A stretch of DNA of 64,000 bases from the NCBI GenBank assembly GCA_025093985.1, contig JACAAK010000003.1, positions 3,286,001 to 3,350,000 on the forward strand, read 5' to 3'. The translations under genes and the position numbers were made by a program. The stretch is from Calvatia gigantea (Eukaryota; Basidiomycota; Agaricomycetes; Agaricales; Lycoperdaceae). The notes under the pieces were generated by a model, which was given only the letters and a program-made list of their open reading frames with translations, was not told the DNA's origin and did no database searches. Shown here in pieces: positions 62,514-64,000 of this stretch (the first letter of the stretch is position 1; each line of letters starts with the position of its first letter).

Positions 62514-64000
62514 ATGTACCATCATCTTTGTTCAGCGCTACGCTTCGTCGCATCGGGATTCTTGTTGGGCTGCGGTGAGTTGAAAATAATTTACCACTGT
62601 TCGTGTGCGCAACTCACAAAGATTTGCAGTACGCATGGAATAACGGGCTGCAGAAAACGCCGGCCATGGGCTTCAATACGTGAGTCCATATTCCAACATA
62701 CTCCTCCCTAAAATCTTCGTACCTGACAACAGATCCAGGTGGAACAGGTTCCAGTGTAGCATTAACGAAACCCTGATCAGACAAACAGCCACTCAGATGA
62801 AAAACCTCGGATTTCTGGACGCTGGATATACTTTCATAAATATTGACGATTGCTGGCTTACCAAAAATCGCGACGCAGACGGCGTACTCGTCACTGATCC
62901 TGTCAAATTTCCAAGTATGCCGGGAGTTGGATCCCAATAGCCTTTCCTCATTTAAACGTTGCCACACAGGCGGACTCAAGAACCTCACCGATTTCCTTCA
63001 CGGACTGGGTTTCAAAGCCTGGTGTATGTCCTCCTTCATTCGTTGATTATACTGAGCTCAAGCTCGCCTTATTGTTTTAGATTTATGTAAGCCTGAGAAC
63101 TACGTTCCACTGGAGGACCTATTTGCTTAACGCATAACGCGCAGGAGGATCTCGGCCTGACAACGGTGAGTACATAGCGCGAATCTTATACCATAGAAAA
63201 CTGATCTCTGCGTCAGTGCGCGGGTTTTGCTGGGAGCCTGAACCACGAACTTACCGATGCACGTCTCTTCGTGGATCTGGGTGAGAATTCATTTCGTCTT
63301 GCACGGTTGGTAGGCTAAGTGAACACTTGTCAGGTTTTGACTATGCTAAGGTATCAGTTACCCTTCGTCTGGGATCACAGTCTGGTGGAGCGAAACTCAC
63401 CGCAAATTCGGACAGATTGACAACTGTAATAGTGGGAGCTTCCGGGGAACAAATCCAGAACGGTTCCAGCGTTGGACTGATGCCCTGGTGCAAGTTCAGA
63501 AAGACACAGGGAAGATGTTGTTCTATTCCCTTGTCGAATGGCAAAGCTTTGACGCCTGGACATGGGGTCCAGCACTTGCCAATTCGTGGCGAAGTGAGGT
63601 TTTCTTAGTATTATTATAGGTCAACAGCTGACAACCTTAGTTTTTGATGATATTGAACCCAACTGGGGAAGGATAATTGCGATTTTAAATAACGCTTCCT
63701 TCATCGGTGATTTTTCCAACTTCTGGGGCCATAATGATCTTGGTGGGTGAATAGGAAAGAACCCCATACCTCAGCATTTATCTCCAACCACTACAGATAT
63801 GCTTGAAAACGGAAATGGGGCGCTAACCCTCGCAGAACAACGCAGTCACTTCACTGCGTGGGCACTCGCAAAATCTCCTCTGCTTGTTGGAACCGACGTA
63901 CGTAGACACCAGACTTCCTTGACCGTTTACCGAATAGATGTGATGCATAGGTTTCCAAGCTATCCCAAGCCTCGATTGACATTCTACTCAATCCCGAGAT
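62514..64000 (+). CDS. Alpha-galactosidase (GH27), cut by right edge
   Basis: The gene starts at 62514 and runs off the window. A hydrophobic N-terminus (about 20 residues, [13 protein letters not shown]) acts as signal peptide, so the enzyme is secreted and would release terminal alpha-galactose from plant sugars. Family blocks are [28 protein letters not shown] followed by IDNCNSGSF with the nucleophile Asp, [19 protein letters not shown] and FWGHNDLDML with the acid/base Asp region. Exons are small: 6 bp (63081-63086), 21 bp (63145-63165) and 17 bp (63334-63350). At the 63021/63081 junction the canonical splice makes a stop codon; one more base would give Trp-Ile-Tyr, so the model is uncertain there. 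About half to two thirds of the protein lies inside the window. Confidence 0.85.

Overview
The window looks like nuclear DNA of a mushroom-forming basidiomycete (Agaricomycetes). Genes are densely packed on both strands, almost all are cut by many introns of about 45-65 bp, and the proteins match agaric families (Armillaria-type flavin halogenase, PalI/Rim9, NTE1, triple-homeodomain factor). All gene models below were joined by hand from reading frames, splice signals and family knowledge; total coding lengths were checked for frame.

Layout. 0.7-2.4 kb: a transcription factor with three homeodomains. 4.9-5.9 kb (-): an F-box-like hypothetical gene with a frame break. 7.6-10.0 kb: mitochondrial (methyl)isocitrate lyase. 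10.4-16.0 kb: lysophospholipase NTE1 with about 26 exons. 16.3-19.0 kb: VPS33. 19.9-20.4 kb: a 73-residue HMG/YABBY-like protein. 21.1-24.1 kb: an F-box/LRR protein with a C-terminal CaaX box. 24.29-25.47 kb: a non-autonomous DNA transposon with long terminal inverted repeats, a perfect 9-bp target duplication and a decayed RecQ-like helicase piece inside. 27.1-29.4 kb: a stand-alone flavin halogenase. 29.5-31.2 kb: divergent pair LRP1/C1D and SF3B5. 31.7-33.9 kb: a SAM methyltransferase. 34.3-36.2 kb: a secreted agmatinase-type ureohydrolase. 36.3-38.2 kb (-): RIM9/PalI. 39.0-40.2 kb: a hypothetical membrane protein. 40.9-45.4 kb: SIN3. 45.7-47.6 kb: a one-span membrane protein. 48.3-50.9 kb: SYO1. 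51.1-52.4 kb: two tandem RidA genes, convergent with a 3-hydroxyisobutyrate dehydrogenase-like gene (52.5-53.9 kb, -). 54.4-58.4 kb: an Ark/Prk-type kinase. 59.0-59.7 kb (-): a Ctr copper transporter. 59.9-61.9 kb (-): exonuclease EXO5. 62.5 kb to the right edge: a GH27 alpha-galactosidase, cut by the window end.

Most genes are single housekeeping functions (lipid homeostasis, vacuolar fusion, mRNA splicing, RNA decay, chromatin repression, pH sensing, ribosome assembly, endocytosis). There is no obvious metabolic cluster; the halogenase stands alone beside the transposon. The signals most worth a second look are the intron-phased homeodomain triplication, the transposon with its helicase remnant and CpG-type decay, the CaaX F-box protein, the orphan halogenase, introns that touch or split start codons, five GC-AG introns, and a set of single-base frame breaks in otherwise intact genes, five or six of them in the same direction.
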